DNA of 64,000 bases, from the NCBI GenBank assembly GCA_021495925.1, contig JAKEKT010000024.1:62001-126000 (forward strand), in the 5' to 3' direction. The position numbers and the translations under genes were made by a program. The notes below the pieces were generated by a model, which worked only from the letters and a program-made list of their open reading frames with translations, did no database searches and had not been told where the DNA came from. Positions 32,663 to 43,364 of the stretch are shown here, piece by piece. Position 1 is the first letter of the stretch. Each line of letters begins with the position of its first letter. The DNA comes from Diplodia intermedia (taxonomy: Eukaryota > Ascomycota > Dothideomycetes > Botryosphaeriales > Botryosphaeriaceae).

Positions 32663-33515
32663 GCTGGGTTCCGAGGCTTTGCGTGAGTATGGTGGAATTA
32701 TTCAATGTGGTCGTAGGATGTGAGAATTGAACCATGTCTTGATGCTTCTCTTCTACCTGCAACAGCTTTAGCTATAGTAAACTGTTCTTTATGTAACGAG
32801 AATTATAATTCGAGATATTTGACAGACACAGCAGGTGAAAAAAGTAATTGGCCCGCCCGGATCTGACCTACACGAATACTGCATCGCCACATCTGTATGG
32901 GTAGCCGGATTCAAGATCCGGACGTAAATGTACGCATTTAAAACGTACATTGACGTTCTAAATCTTTTATTCAGCTTCCCATCCATAAATAAGCATGGTG
33001 GAATATCTCTACGAGGCAGATGCGGACAGGTCAACTTCTTCTGTCACCCTTTGCTTTGCCTTTCGCGAGGCTAACGCTCCTCATGCGGAAGCGCTTTTTG
33101 CAAAGGGAATGATCATCAAATCTTTATTTCCGGAGTATCGATTGTTTCAATGTTCCATCCTCGCGGGTGTCAGTTCCGGAAGTTGATCCAAATTTGGGCA
33201 TATTGCCTGCAGTTCAGCGGGGATTCAACACGACCCGAGCCGGTAAGGTGGGGACTTGACGCCAGAGAGAACCGCTCACATGCATGAAAGACTTGGAGCC
33301 ATGCACCAATAATTGGCTCTCTACGACCATAACCGCAGACTGTTGCGTCACCGGTGTTTCGACGGTGGTGAGGATGCCGTAAACCGGATAGTGTTGCATC
33401 TCGCATAAAAAGAGAGCATGGCCCTCCAGTCGCCCGTCCCGATAAAACAGCTTTGACCTCGACCCAGCTTTCCAGCAGGGTTAAGAGTGCTGACCATCAG
33501 AAAGCAGCAATCACG
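32663..33515. other. Intergenic region carrying a degenerate repeat copy
   Basis: About 850 bp. Positions about 32,894-33,060 resemble the MITE-like element near 51.6 kb and are listed separately. A CATAAAAAG sequence at 33404-33412 lies about 105 bp before the ATG of the reductase gene and could be its TATA element. No coding signal was found. Confidence 0.5.
32894..33060 (+). mobile_element. Diverged partial copy of a MITE-like element
   Basis: The left part begins TGTATGGGTAG and contains GATCCGGACGTAAATG. It aligns with both terminal repeats of the element at 51591-51922, with many C/T and G/A differences. About 100 bp further in, ATGGTGGAATATCTCT (near 32,995) and GTCACCCTTTG (near 33,040) match ATGGTGCAATATCTCT and GTCACCCTCTG of that element in the same order and orientation. 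A right terminal repeat is not clearly present, so this copy is truncated or decayed. Confidence 0.55.
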
Positions 33516-34719
33516 ATGACGATCATCCAGGACCCAGCAATTCCGAAAGGCTCCACCGTGCTGGTGACTGGAGTGAACGGCTACATAGGCTCACACGTGG
33601 CCGATCAATTCCTTCAATTGGGCTTCCACGTCCGCGGCACAGTACGGGACGCCGAGAGAAGTGCTTGGGTCGCCGAGTTGTTCGAGAAGGCGTACGGGGC
33701 CGGTCAATTCGAGCTCATCGCCGTACCGGACATAACTTCGGAAGACGCCTTCCTCTCCGCTGTAAAGGGTCGGTTGCATTCCTGGGGGAGAGGAGCGCGG
33801 TTGCTGATATGTAGACAGGGGTTTCTGCTGTCATCCACGTGGCGTCAAACGTGACGCTCGATCCGGACCCTGCCAAAGTTTTTCCAACCGCAGTCGATGG
33901 CGCGTTGAGCGCATTGAAGGCAGCAAACGGCGAACGCACAGTGAAAAGATTCGTCCTCACATCCTCGTCGTTCGCGGCATCGATGGCAAACACCGACAAA
34001 GAAGAGGTTGTGACAAAAGAGTCCTGGAACGAGAAGTCCGGCCGCACTTTGGAGGTGGATCCTCCATACCCTCCGGAGCGGGGTCTACAGGTCTACGCAG
34101 CAAGCAAGGTGTTGTCGGAAAAAGCAGTGTGGAAATTCTGCAACGAGGACGGCACCAAGCGGCCGGACTTGATCGTGAATGCAGGTACGGTTGTGCCCAA
34201 AGATGGACCAAAAACATCAGCCTAATCCATCCCAGTCCTGCCGTCCGCGAATTTTGGAAAGGTCCTTGATGTGGCTCATCAAGGGTCTGCGTCAACTGCG
34301 AGCTTCATCGAAGACCTGTGGAATGGCACGGATGTCGAACGGATTGCTCACATCCCGCCACGTAAGCCGCACCGAAACGACGTTCATCGCAGGACGCAGT
34401 GGACTGACGGCGATATCTAACAGATTATTTCATCGATGTGCAGGATGCCGCGCGCCTTCACGTCGCAGCAGCCCTCCGCCAAAGCGTCGCGGGTGAGAGG
34501 GTTTTTGGCCATGCAGAGCCGTACAACTACGACGCAATCTTGGACATACTCCGGAAGCAGAACCCAGGAAAGTCCTTTGTTGCCAACTTCCAAAGCGGAC
34601 GCGACCTGTCTGTCGTTCAGCCTCGAGCTCGGGCGGAGCAGCTGCTGCAAGAGCTAGGTCGACCGGGGTTTACGTCGTTGGAGGAAAGCGTTCGTGCGAC
34701 TTGTGAAGGGCTGCGCTAG
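33516..34719 (+). CDS. NAD(P)-dependent ketoreductase / dihydroflavonol reductase-like (extended SDR)
   Basis: Four exons: 33516-33768, 33819-34184, 34236-34361 and 34424-34719, giving 346 aa. The Rossmann motif VLVTGVNGYIGSHVADQFL (TGxxGYIG) is at residues about 16-34. VIHVASNVTL follows strand 4, and the catalytic pair is YAASK (YxxxK) in GLQVYAASKVLSEK. Later DYF-type segment HYFIDVQDAARLHVAAAL and C-terminal SLEESVRATCEGLR complete the fold of the GRE2 / cinnamoyl-CoA / dihydroflavonol reductase group. These enzymes reduce aldehydes or ketones using NADPH. The substrate is unknown, and the protein is probably cytosolic because no targeting signal is seen. ATG 33516 is chosen because frames opened further upstream use non-ATG starts. 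Confidence 0.88.
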
Positions 34720-35566
34720 TGCTTCGACCTGCTCAGCGCTGAGCTCGCTTGCATCGCCATCGTCGTCCTTTCCCGGTAGTTCCATCGTCCTGATCGTCGA
34801 TATATTGCACGGGAACTTGTTGGGGGCCAGCATGCGTCATCGGCGTCTAGGCAATGCGGGTCACTGCCGCGCGTTACCCCTCGTTGCCGGTGTGGAATGC
34901 GTGCATCACTAACAGCATGAAAGGGACAAAAGAAATGAATATTCGACCACCCAACGAAGCCATGAATGACATGTTGTACAGAGCCCGCACTGTTCGTTTG
35001 CAACGACGATGAGGCTCAGGGGGATGGCGATAGATTGCGGCGGGGATGTCCCCTGTTCGATCGAAGCCCTGTGTGGAGGTCGACGTATCTTCGCGAGGCC
35101 GATTTAACACCGCGTTCCACTACTGCTGGCGACGGGGCAAACAATACGATCGACCAGTGAGGCAAAAAGATTAGCCGAATAGGTGTCGGGATAGGCGCGC
35201 TTAGGGCACAGCAGTACTGCTCCCGGCAAATGCTGAATCCACACCACCAACCCTAACCAAGCAGTTAGCCGCGATGCGCGCTGGAAAATCGATGACATAT
35301 TGCACGCGACGCTTGGGCCTCGTATCGTTGCGGGGACTGGTGCCTAGCCGCGCGCTTCTTATGCACGGCGAAGGAGTGCCTAGAACGTGCCGTGCCGATT
35401 AAACATTTCATATTTCATGAGCTAAAAAGCCGCCGCCACTCTCCCGCTGCCGCAGCCGCGACCGCCAATAGGAAGGGAACAAATAAAGGAGAAGAAGCAG
35501 CCCGTTTGAATCGTGCACCACAAGCGCCCGCGCAACCCAAAAGAGGAGGGAAAGAAAGACAACACC
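34720..35566. other. Intergenic region with no recognised gene
   Basis: About 850 bp between the reductase and the F-box gene. No open frame with family similarity was found. The last 150 bp are A/C-rich, as in fungal 5' leaders. Confidence 0.45.
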
Positions 35567-37114
35567 ATGGCGAGCGCCCACCTCCCCGCCCTCCCAACCG
35601 AGCTCCTCCACCTGGTCATCTCCTCGCTCCGCTTCGCCGACCTCCTCGCCCTGCGTTTCGTCTGCCACTCCCTCGCCGCCAAAGTTTCCTCCGACAAGCG
35701 CTTCGAGCGACGCTTTGCCACCCGCACCAGCGACCTGTCGACAAATTCGCTCGAGACGCTCGCCGCCATCGTCGCGCACCCAGTTTTCGGTACGCTAGTC
35801 CGCCATGTCACCCTGGTCACCTCCTTTCTCGACACCGACACCCTGCTTGAAGTCGTCCGCACCGGCAAGAAACCGCCCCCGCAGCTGCCCGAACGCGCCT
35901 CCAGTGTGCGCAGGGACGACCTTGGGCCCAGGGAGCTGGCCGTGACGCGCGAGCTGCTGGGCGTGTACGAGGCGCTGCGGACGGACCGAGCGCAATCGAG
36001 TGCCTCGGGTCGGGATGTCGAGCTGCTGGCCGTCGTTTTCGCGCGGCTGGGCGCATTAAGGACGCTGAGGCTGGATGCGAGCGTATTCAAGTGCCGGGGA
36101 GAGCCACGGGGCAAGGAGCAGAGGTTGCATGTGCTGCGGGCGCCGGATTACCTGCCCAAGGCGTCGATGCTGAGGCTGGTGGATGGAGAGGGGAATGAGG
36201 GGTCTCAGTTCCGGATTGAGGATGCCGATGGGCAGTGGCACGGGCGGCGACAGAAGACGCCGAGGAGGCAGATCTGGGAGATGGCAGTGCACGACTTCAA
36301 CATCACGCTGCGGGCCATGGCGCAAAGTGGGATAGCTATCGACGGCATGCTGGTCTTCGGAAAGGAGTGGGGCTGTAGCGTCCTTTCAGCCGAAGTCGGA
36401 AAGCTGCTCGCCGACGATGCCACGTCCGGAGCTGAGGTTGCGCGGGCGGCAGTGTCTTGTCTCAAGTCGTTGAGCATCAGCGTGTCGCGAGGCTCGCTGA
36501 AGATGTTTGGGGGAGACGGGGAGAGGAACACTGTGGACTGGGACTGCGTCGACAGCAACGAGGATCTTGAGGGGTTTGGAGACTTGCTAGCCATGGCCGC
36601 AAGTCTCGAAAAGCTAGACATGCGTAAAGTCCGCATGTACAACGAGCTCGGCCTGTCAAGGAGCGTCACCGATCCCAACTTTTTCCGTAGCATCGCGACG
36701 AAGGCGGCTGTGACGAGGCTCCGCTCGCTCACATTGCGCGGATGGACTGCGCGGGGAGACGACCTGTCTCATTTACTGTGGAGATGCAGCAGCCTGGAGG
36801 AGTTGGAGTTGCGCGAGGTGCGCCTTTGGGATGGACAGTGGAGCCAGGTGTTTGGGCTGTTGGCCGAGCAGGCACGGCAGCTGAAGCAAGTGACGCTGTA
36901 CCGCTGTTTCGAGACGCAGCTGATCCGTATCACGCGGCCCGAGGGAGCGACAGTCGAGTCAGACAATTCGTGCTGCGAGTTCATGGACACGGTCAAGCTG
37001 AGCGGCGAACAAGTCCGGGACGGGATCGAGTACTGCAAGCAAGCGGAGACGTGGACCGGAAGCCGGCCGCACCGGGTCTACCAGCGGGAGAGGATGAAAG
37101 AATACGGGTTCTAA
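35567..37114 (+). CDS. F-box protein
   Basis: A single exon encodes 515 aa from an ATG in perfect context (CACCATGG). Residues 6-45 (LPALPTELLHLVISSLRFAD LLALRFVCHSLA, read across the space) are an F-box: LPxELLxxVxxxL, a central L-x-x-L-R helix and VCHSL. F-boxes recruit Skp1 and thus an SCF ubiquitin ligase. The rest (LVRHVTLVTSFLDTDTLLEV, LKSLSISVSRGSL, LEKLDMRKVRMYNELGLS, LRSLTLRGWTARGDDLSHLL, SSLEELELREVRLWD) has irregular leucine-rich repeats, which may bind the substrate. The target is unknown. It is convergent with the small membrane protein gene, 163 bp away. Confidence 0.85.
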   Translation: MASAHLPALPTELLHLVISSLRFADLLALRFVCHSLAAKVSSDKRFERRFATRTSDLSTNSLETLAAIVAHPVFGTLVRHVTLVTSFLDTDTLLEVVRTGKKPPPQLPERASSVRRDDLGPRELAVTRELLGVYEALRTDRAQSSASGRDVELLAVVFARLGALRTLRLDASVFKCRGEPRGKEQRLHVLRAPDYLPKASMLRLVDGEGNEGSQFRIEDADGQWHGRRQKTPRRQIWEMAVHDFNITLRAMAQSGIAIDGMLVFGKEWGCSVLSAEVGKLLADDATSGAEVARAAVSCLKSLSISVSRGSLKMFGGDGERNTVDWDCVDSNEDLEGFGDLLAMAASLEKLDMRKVRMYNELGLSRSVTDPNFFRSIATKAAVTRLRSLTLRGWTARGDDLSHLLWRCSSLEELELREVRLWDGQWSQVFGLLAEQARQLKQVTLYRCFETQLIRITRPEGATVESDNSCCEFMDTVKLSGEQVRDGIEYCKQAETWTGSRPHRVYQRERMKEYGF

Positions 37115-37277
37115 AAAGGGAAGCAAAATGGTCCGTGAGAGTCAAGTCTCGTAATAATGGCATGCGAAATTGGCGGCTTGGAGAGGCAAATGATGAACGG
37201 CGGCAACCGACGGAAAACGCTGGAATGCGGGCCGCCCGGATAAGGAAAGTGGTATTTTCAGACGAACGAGATCGAAG

Positions 37278-37767
37278 CTACACAAACTCCTTGTTTTTGG
37301 TCGGTGTTTGCTGGCCTTCGAGCGAGGGGTGCAGCTGCGAGAGCTTGTAGGTGCTGCCTTCGTTGCGCAGGTACATGTTGGGGTTGGACTCGTAGGTGAA
37401 GGCCGGGTCGGTTGCCGGACCCATGCTCTCGCGGTTGTTGCGCGTCGTGGGCCCGGCCGGAGCCCGCGGGCCCTTGTTCGCGCGGCGGGCAGGCTCAACG
37501 TCGTCGTCGAAGCCCAGGTCGCGGTACTTTTGCGCCGCCCTCTCCTCGGCCTCGCGATCTTGTATGCGGCGCTTGCGCATGACGCAGAAGAAGACGATGC
37601 CGGCGCCTAAGAAGATGCTGCGGCAGGTGTTAGTTGTCGGAGCCGCGCGCGGGACAGGGGGCTGCGACGCACAATGCAAAGATGCACACGGGCACAAGGG
37701 TCTTGAGCAGGCTGCTGACGGGCTTCTCGCAGGCGTTGTTGTTCGGATGGGCGTCGCAGTCGACCAT
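37278..37767 (-). CDS. Small single-pass membrane protein
   Basis: Two exons on the minus strand, 37767-37673 and 37617-37278, give 144 aa. The 55-nt intron has a GTGCGT donor and a CCGCAG acceptor. The N-terminus is short and polar with two cysteines (MVDCDAHPNNNACEKP). One TM spans about residues 20-44 (LVPVCIFAFIFLGAGIVFF, reached only after splicing). A basic stop-transfer patch (MRKRRIQDREAEE) and a hydrophilic tail of about 95 aa (LGFDDDVEPARRANKGP..., ending NKEFV) follow. This order suggests an N-out, C-cytosolic topology. I do not recognise the family. The splice join in the middle of a well-formed TM supports the model. Confidence 0.72.
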
Positions 37768-39926
37768 GTTGGCGGTTGGGGTGGGGTGGCTGGGTAGGAC
37801 GGCTGCGGCAGTGGGGTGGGGTGGGCGGTGGGCGGTGGGTCGGCGTGGGAGGCCTGCCTGAAGATGGTTGCGGTTTTAAGACGAAGCTGGCGAGGGGTCC
37901 GGGGCGTTTGAGGCTGGTCCTTTGGCGGGCGCGTGGTGATGGGCGAGGGTCTTTTATTGAGAGCTGGATGCTCGCAGGGAAATTGAAGGGGGAGCGGCGG
38001 GCGGCCAATCACCACGGGCGGCTGCCGCCCATCAGAGCCGCCGCTGGTCTCACCCCCGGCGAGCCGTCCTCAGGCCCGCGCCTGCTCTGTGCCGCACCAC
38101 CTCCCGGACACAAGCACGACAAGCAGCTGCTCAACCCCTGCCCGCCAGCCCTGCGCCCCATATCGCGCCCATGGATTTGCCGTCGCACCACTCCGGCGAG
38201 ACGCCCGTCAGAAGACCCTTTCCCCGCATCGCACCATCTTCCACATGGGCATGCGCACGAGCTTCAGAGCCGCAGCACCTACACGCCCCTCGAGCTGAAA
38301 CCCCACGCACCACCAGTCGTCCCCAACCGCCAAGCCGAGCCGCACTCCCCATGTCGCCCGTCATCTCGCACTGAACAGCGTCCGAATGCATATCCACGCG
38401 CCGCAACGGAGATGCGACGCTCGAAGCAGCCCTGTAAGATCGTCAGACTAATAAAACTCCGCTAATCACAGGCATCGTCCTTATTACCGGCCCTGCCCTC
38501 ATGCCGCCAACATACAGATTTGCGCGCCCTCTCGTGAACGATTCGTGTCCGTCGCCCCCAAGGCATCGGGATTGGCCTGGATACGAGCATCACCACTGTA
38601 CATACGGACAGTACCGGCTATTCCAGTGTATCGCCGATCACCCATCCGGCCTGCGCCGGGCGTTCCCTTTTCGTCACACGCTTAAGCCTTTGGTCGGCCT
38701 TGATTGTCTCCACCGTAACAAATTCAAAAGCTTTCTTGTCTGGAGCTCAAGCGTACTGACACGCGGTTTGCAATAACACCCTTAAATGGAGGCGCTGCCG
38801 TTCTCGATCTATCCACGGGACGCTAAAGTCTTGAATGCTCGACAAGAGAATCCAAAATGCTTAGCAATAAAAGACTTCTCTTGGGACCTCTTGGAGCGAT
38901 GGCCATGTCAGAAGTGGGTCATGTCGCAGCCTACTTCGTATCGATCAATGTGAGCGACGCACTGAAGGAAAATACCAATATCGCCGATACTTCCACTATA
39001 GTTAGTCTTGGCATGGATCATTGACCGGACACCTTCGCACTGCCGGACCCCTTGCCGGAGATTGTGCGCATCGCAAAGATCGGTCGAATGGTGGTTCGTG
39101 CAAAACGGAACCGAAGTCCGCCGTGTCGCCGGGTAAGTCTAAAGCGCGTCGCTACCGGTGCTGTCTGGATCAGATTCGAGTTGGAATGTGCGCTGTTCCA
39201 ACTGAACCCTACGGAATCACGTCAGAGCATCTTCAAAGGACATGGTGCTGCTCTTTCTCTGAGACGATGACTGCGACTGCAAGATATTATGCAGCGTCTC
39301 CGGAATTCACCCGCCTCACCCCGTGTACAGGGAAGTGAAACTCGCCCTCCAAGTAGGTTTGGGAAAAGGTAAAATGACCATTGCATGCGTGGTCATGACA
39401 CACGGGCTCGTCTAGATGACGACCTGGGTGCCTTGAGCTGGCTGCCCCACGATAAAATGGACTAGTCTTCACCTCACAGAATACTGAAGTTTCACCAAGG
39501 ACACAGGGCATAGGGCAAGAGGAAAGGCCATCAGAAGCACCTTTCAAGGAACAACATTCCTAAAACTCAGCTTGGAGGCACCAGAGGTTTGAGAGTAGCG
39601 GTAGGCCACTCAAACGACGGAAAACTCAATTAAAGATATTTCCATACAAACTAGCTCTAGTGGCATTGGCAAAGAACGCCAACGCATGTAAGCAGCCAGG
39701 TCACATGTCTACTACCATAACGGGAATATCGGGATGTTATCAGCAGATGTCTGACGGAGGATGCAACGCGGCGTCGCCTTGCGCCCCGCCCCGCAGTTGA
39801 CTCATCGTCGACCCCACCTTCTCAGAATGGAAAGAGAAAACCGCAACATCTCTACATGCCTAGGAATTGATTGCTTCCATCAACAACAACCCTCATTGCT
39901 GCACTCCAACTCACATCACCCCAGCG
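37768..39926. other. Long intergenic region with no recognised gene
   Basis: About 2.16 kb. The first 700 bp are GC-rich and contain several open frames on both strands of 60-229 codons, all of low-complexity Pro/Ser/Arg composition and without motifs. From about 38.5 kb the sequence has a balanced base composition and frequent stops. No RNA gene or repeat array was identified. Confidence 0.45.
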
Positions 39927-41225
39927 ATGGATAACCCTCAACAGACACCGGCCGGATCCGCTCCGCAGCGGCTCGGATGGATAGGTAAGCACGTCGGCTT
40001 CCCACCACCCAACGCCGAGAAAAAGATAAATATATATTCAAAGATCACACACGCGCACACACGCAAAACTAACATCCCCACCCACCACCACCACCAGGCC
40101 TCGGCTCCATGGGCCTCGCCATGGCGACCAACCTCCAAAAACACCTGCAATCCACCGCCGGCGCCGGCGCGACCCCCCTCCACTACACCAACCGCACCCT
40201 CTCGCGCGGCGCGCCCCTCTCCCACCTCGGCGCCATCCCCCACCCGACCGTCGCCTCCCTCGCCGCGGCCGCCGACGTCATCTTCCTCTCGCTCGCCGAC
40301 GACGCGGCGCTGTCGGCGACCCTGGACGCCCTGCTGCTGCTGGCTACCCCCGAGCTCGACCTCGCAGGCAAAGTCATCGTCGACACGTCGACCGTGCACC
40401 CGGCGTCGTCGGCGGCGGCGGCGGCGCGGCTGGCGGAGCGCGGGGCGGCGTTCGTCGCGGCGCCCGTCTTCGGCGCGAGCCCGGTCGCGGCGGAGGGGCG
40501 GCTGCTGTTCGTCGTCGCGGGGGCGGACGAGGCGGTGGTGCGGAGGGCGGTGGAGCCGTACGTGGTGGGGGTCATGGGGAGGGCGGTGCTGAGGGTCGGT
40601 GGAGATGTGGGGATGGCGGGGGTGGTGAAGACGGTTGGGTGAGTGTTATCCTCTTTTTTTTTTTTTTTTTGGGGGTGTTTGTGTTTGTGTGCGTGTGTGT
40701 GGGGTTTGGCTGGGCTGGGCTGACTGGCTGACTGGGTGCGACGGGATATAGGAATTTCGTCACTGCTGGGATGATGGAGGTGATTTCGGAGGCGCATGTT
40801 TTTGCTGAGAAGACTGGCTTGGGGAGTGAGGCCATGGAGGCGTTGTTGGAGCAGCAGTATGGGCCGTTGGCGTTCAACATGTCGAAGAGGTTGACGACCG
40901 GTGCTTATATGCCGGCGAAAGGTGCGTGGATGCTCATGTATACCCTGGCTTGTGAAACTGACCGTTTATGTTAGGGGAACGTCCGTGGTCCAGTCTCGAG
41001 CTCGCACTGAAGGATGTCGGGCATGGAATCAGGTGCGCAGAGGAATCCGGAACCAAGCTGGAGGTCGGTGAAGTGGCGCTGCGGCACCTGCAAGAGGCGA
41101 AGCAGTTTTCTGACACACAAGGTCGGCCACTGGACTCATCATCCATGTATGGTGTATTGAGACAACAAGCCGGGCTGCCGTTTGAGACGAACCAGGTGCA
41201 ACAGCGGGACGCGGGCGACAAATAG
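39927..41225 (+). CDS. Beta-hydroxyacid dehydrogenase (6PGDH / 3-hydroxyisobutyrate dehydrogenase-like)
   Basis: Four exons: 39927-39984, 40098-40638, 40752-40921 and 40975-41225, giving 339 aa. The nucleotide-binding motif is created by the first splice: GWIG joins GLGSMGLAMATNL to make GxGxMG. Other family features are ADVIFLSLADD, KVIVDTSTVHP, the substrate loop AAPVFGASPVAAEGRL (the usual DAPVSGG has diverged to AAPVFGA) and the catalytic lysine in VVKTVGNF (KxxxN). The C-terminal helical domain ends LELALKDVGHGIRCAEE, where K-D is typical. The reaction should be NAD(P)-linked oxidation of a beta-hydroxyacid or reduction of a semialdehyde. Introns 1 and 2 are both 113 nt, and the second starts with a run of about 18 T after the donor region. 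Confidence 0.87.
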
Positions 41226-41588
41226 CAGGGGTGATGCTAAATCCTCTTTCCCAAGCTCTATTCACGCGTAAATCATCGTGTTGAAACTATGAAGAGAGAA
41301 AGGATAATATAGATAGAATGGGTCTGCTCGCAGGGAGACGGCCGCCAAAGGTTTTCTGCAGTGTCTTGGATCATATTGCACTTTCTTCCACTTGTAAAGA
41401 TGATCCAGGCCAATTTTGCAAGAACAGCCCCGCCATAAACCTTTTTGCGTAATACAAAGACATCTGAAGCCTCAGATTTGTCTATCGCTTTGGTCTTTTC
41501 AGTTTCTAATCTTCTTGTTGAAAATGAGCCATGGTTGCTGCGCATTCTCCTCCGAGCGGCCACGACTTCCCTCAAACACGGCGGAAAC
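41226..41588. other. Convergent intergenic region (dehydrogenase and cupin)
   Basis: About 360 bp between two 3' ends. It is AT-richer than the flanking genes and has no coding signal. Confidence 0.45.
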
Positions 41589-42095
41589 TCAGACCTTCAT
41601 GGGAATATCGGCCTCGAGAACCTTGTCACCGACCTTCGGAGGCTGCGACTTGATCAGGATGAAGATGGCCCGAGCCCACTCATCCGTGTCATTGTCCCAC
41701 CGATGCATCGTGGCGTTCTGGACGACGACGTCGTTCCTCCCCAGCTCCGTCCTCGACCCGTCGTCCAGCGTCATGGTCACGGTCCCCTCGATGACGAACA
41801 TGTAGTCCAGCGTGGTGGTGCGGTGGAACACGCTCTTGGAGCGCGGGGGGAGGCCCACGATGCGGAAGATGGCGCCGTCGTTGGCGATGCCGGTCTGGGC
41901 CAGCCCCTTGTCCTCCTTGGAGTTGACGTCGGGTGGGAGCTCCGCGGTCGACCATACGGGCACGATGACGGGGCCGTGCGGCGCTTTCTTGCCGGCGATC
42001 AGGTCGTCGCGCGTCACGATGGCCACTGCGTCTTCGTTGTGACCCGTGACGACACGGCGGATGGGAGTGTTGAAGTCTGCCTCGTTTGTAGACAT
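41589..42095 (-). CDS. Cupin-domain protein
   Basis: A single exon encodes 168 aa. The N-terminal strand RRVVTGHNEDAVAIVTRDD is typical of fungal small cupins. The conserved barrel covers residues about 85-150: FHRTTTLDYMFVIEGTVTMTLDDGSRTELG is cupin motif 1 (read as FHRTTTLDYMFVIEG plus TVTMTLDDG), and GRNDVVVQNATMHRWDN is motif 2. One His of the usual metal-binding pair in motif 1 is replaced (H-R-T rather than H-x-H) and Glu is replaced by Asp/Tyr, while MHRW keeps the motif 2 His. Metal binding is therefore uncertain. Small cupins of this type occur in fungal secondary-metabolite and aromatic-degradation clusters. The enzymatic role is unknown. Confidence 0.82.
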   Translation of the reverse strand: MSTNEADFNTPIRRVVTGHNEDAVAIVTRDDLIAGKKAPHGPVIVPVWSTAELPPDVNSKEDKGLAQTGIANDGAIFRIVGLPPRSKSVFHRTTTLDYMFVIEGTVTMTLDDGSRTELGRNDVVVQNATMHRWDNDTDEWARAIFILIKSQPPKVGDKVLEADIPMKV

Positions 42096-42474
42096 CTTGG
42101 GTTGGAGCGGAACGCTTCAGGCCTACATCGTTCAGCAAGCAATATTTTTAAGGATGGTCGAATACGCACTTACACGGTATCAAAAGTAGTTCTGATGTAG
42201 GAAGAAGAGCGGTCTCAGGCTGTCCTCTTGAATGTTGCTTGATGAGCTGCCGTCTATCATTGCGAGACATTCGTATTTTATGAGCCGGCGTATCTGCTAC
42301 CCCATTTTTCTCGGCACCATTCACTGTCGCGTTCATGAATCCCAACCATTGCATGAGACAAGAAGGTGGTAGATTCTCCATCAAGACCAAGCATCCCCCA
42401 TCACACGGGACCAATTGCGCCGAATAAGTGGATGCCGCCAAGACCAAATGTCCTCGGCCAAGGGTCGGAAGGGG
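42096..42474. other. Intergenic region between two minus-strand genes
   Basis: About 380 bp, presumably the cupin promoter and the 3' flank of the AhpD-like gene. Nothing further was recognised. Confidence 0.4.
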
Positions 42475-43364
42475 TTAAGGCGGGGTCAGGTCGGAAAAAT
42501 CAATGTCCTCCACTCGAGTGATTTCCCCCGTCTTGCAGTCGTAAGCGCGAGCAATCGCCAGAGCGAGGTTCTGTGCGAACTTGGCATCGTCCACGGAACC
42601 GCCATGTCGCACTATCCCGCGAGCATGCCACATGGCTTGCACGGGCGAATTCGAGCAGACCAGCGCCGCTGTCGTGCACATTTGCGTCTCCACGTTCGAC
42701 AGAATCGCGTCCTCGCTCATCCACCACTCGTAGGCCATTTTCTGACACAAAAGTCCTTCGCATCCATCGTCAATGCCTGCCTTTTGCTTCGGGGGGATTT
42801 TTTTTTTTCTTACCAAGATCGGGATGGTACTTCAGATTCTTCTCTTGATTCGCTTGCGCGACTGCAGGCGTCCAGGTTGTATCAAAGTAACGCTGGCCTC
42901 GAGCCTCCCGCTCTCTCGCATCCATGCCCGCTTGAACAGAGTCGGATCTGAAGCGTCCCAGATCAGTGCCACGCCTCAATTCCGTGCTTCTTTTCGTACC
43001 CACCTTGGCCCAAACGTGTCAATCTGCTCGTCCTTCAACGAGTCGAACAGCGGATAGAGAGCCTGGAGGCACTTTGGAAACCCGTACAGCGGGCTAGTCT
43101 TCAAGACGGCCTCTTTCAGTCGACGCTGGACCAGCTTCTCGTTCTCCAGTGAAAGCCCGTCGGTGCACAGGCGGTATAGTCCTGGTGTTTCTGCACCTGC
43201 GCTTGCGGCGGCTAGGGCTGAGACCTGGGATCGCGTCAGTTCCGTTGCCGCGACTCCGACGTGGTGTTGTGCTTCATTACCGCCACGAGATACCACCGTG
43301 CTTTCAGGACATCCGTTCCGCTTTCCTGTGCACGATATCCATCCAAGATGTCTGAGAGAGGCAT
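42475..43364 (-). CDS. AhpD-like / carboxymuconolactone decarboxylase-like protein
   Basis: Four exons on the minus strand: 43364-43281, 43224-43004, 42947-42814 and 42755-42475, giving 239 aa. The splice joins restore the family pattern: KARWYLVA joins VSALAAAS, then LVQRRLKEAVLKTSPLYGFP, IDTFGPR joins SDSVQAG, and YHPDLG joins LLCQKMAYEWW. The C-terminal half (ETQMCTTAALVCSNSPVQAM, WHARGIVRHGGSVDD) is the all-helical AhpD-like fold. The peroxidatic CxxC pair of AhpD is absent; the two Cys are separated differently (C-x6-C). The decarboxylase active-site His may be the one in WHARG. The activity is unknown. The third intron has two possible acceptors; the one giving 58 nt is preferred because 37 nt would be unusually short. 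Confidence 0.72.

Noticed and set aside
37768..38470. Several overlapping open frames on both strands of the GC-rich region upstream of the small membrane protein gene
   Set aside because: All are low-complexity Pro/Ser/Arg sequence without motifs and lie in a promoter-like region.
39720..39760. Possible third copy of the MITE-like repeat (GGAATATCGGGATGT ... GTCTGACGG)
   Set aside because: Only about 14 bases align well with the terminal repeat and the rest diverges; too weak to call without a genome-wide search.
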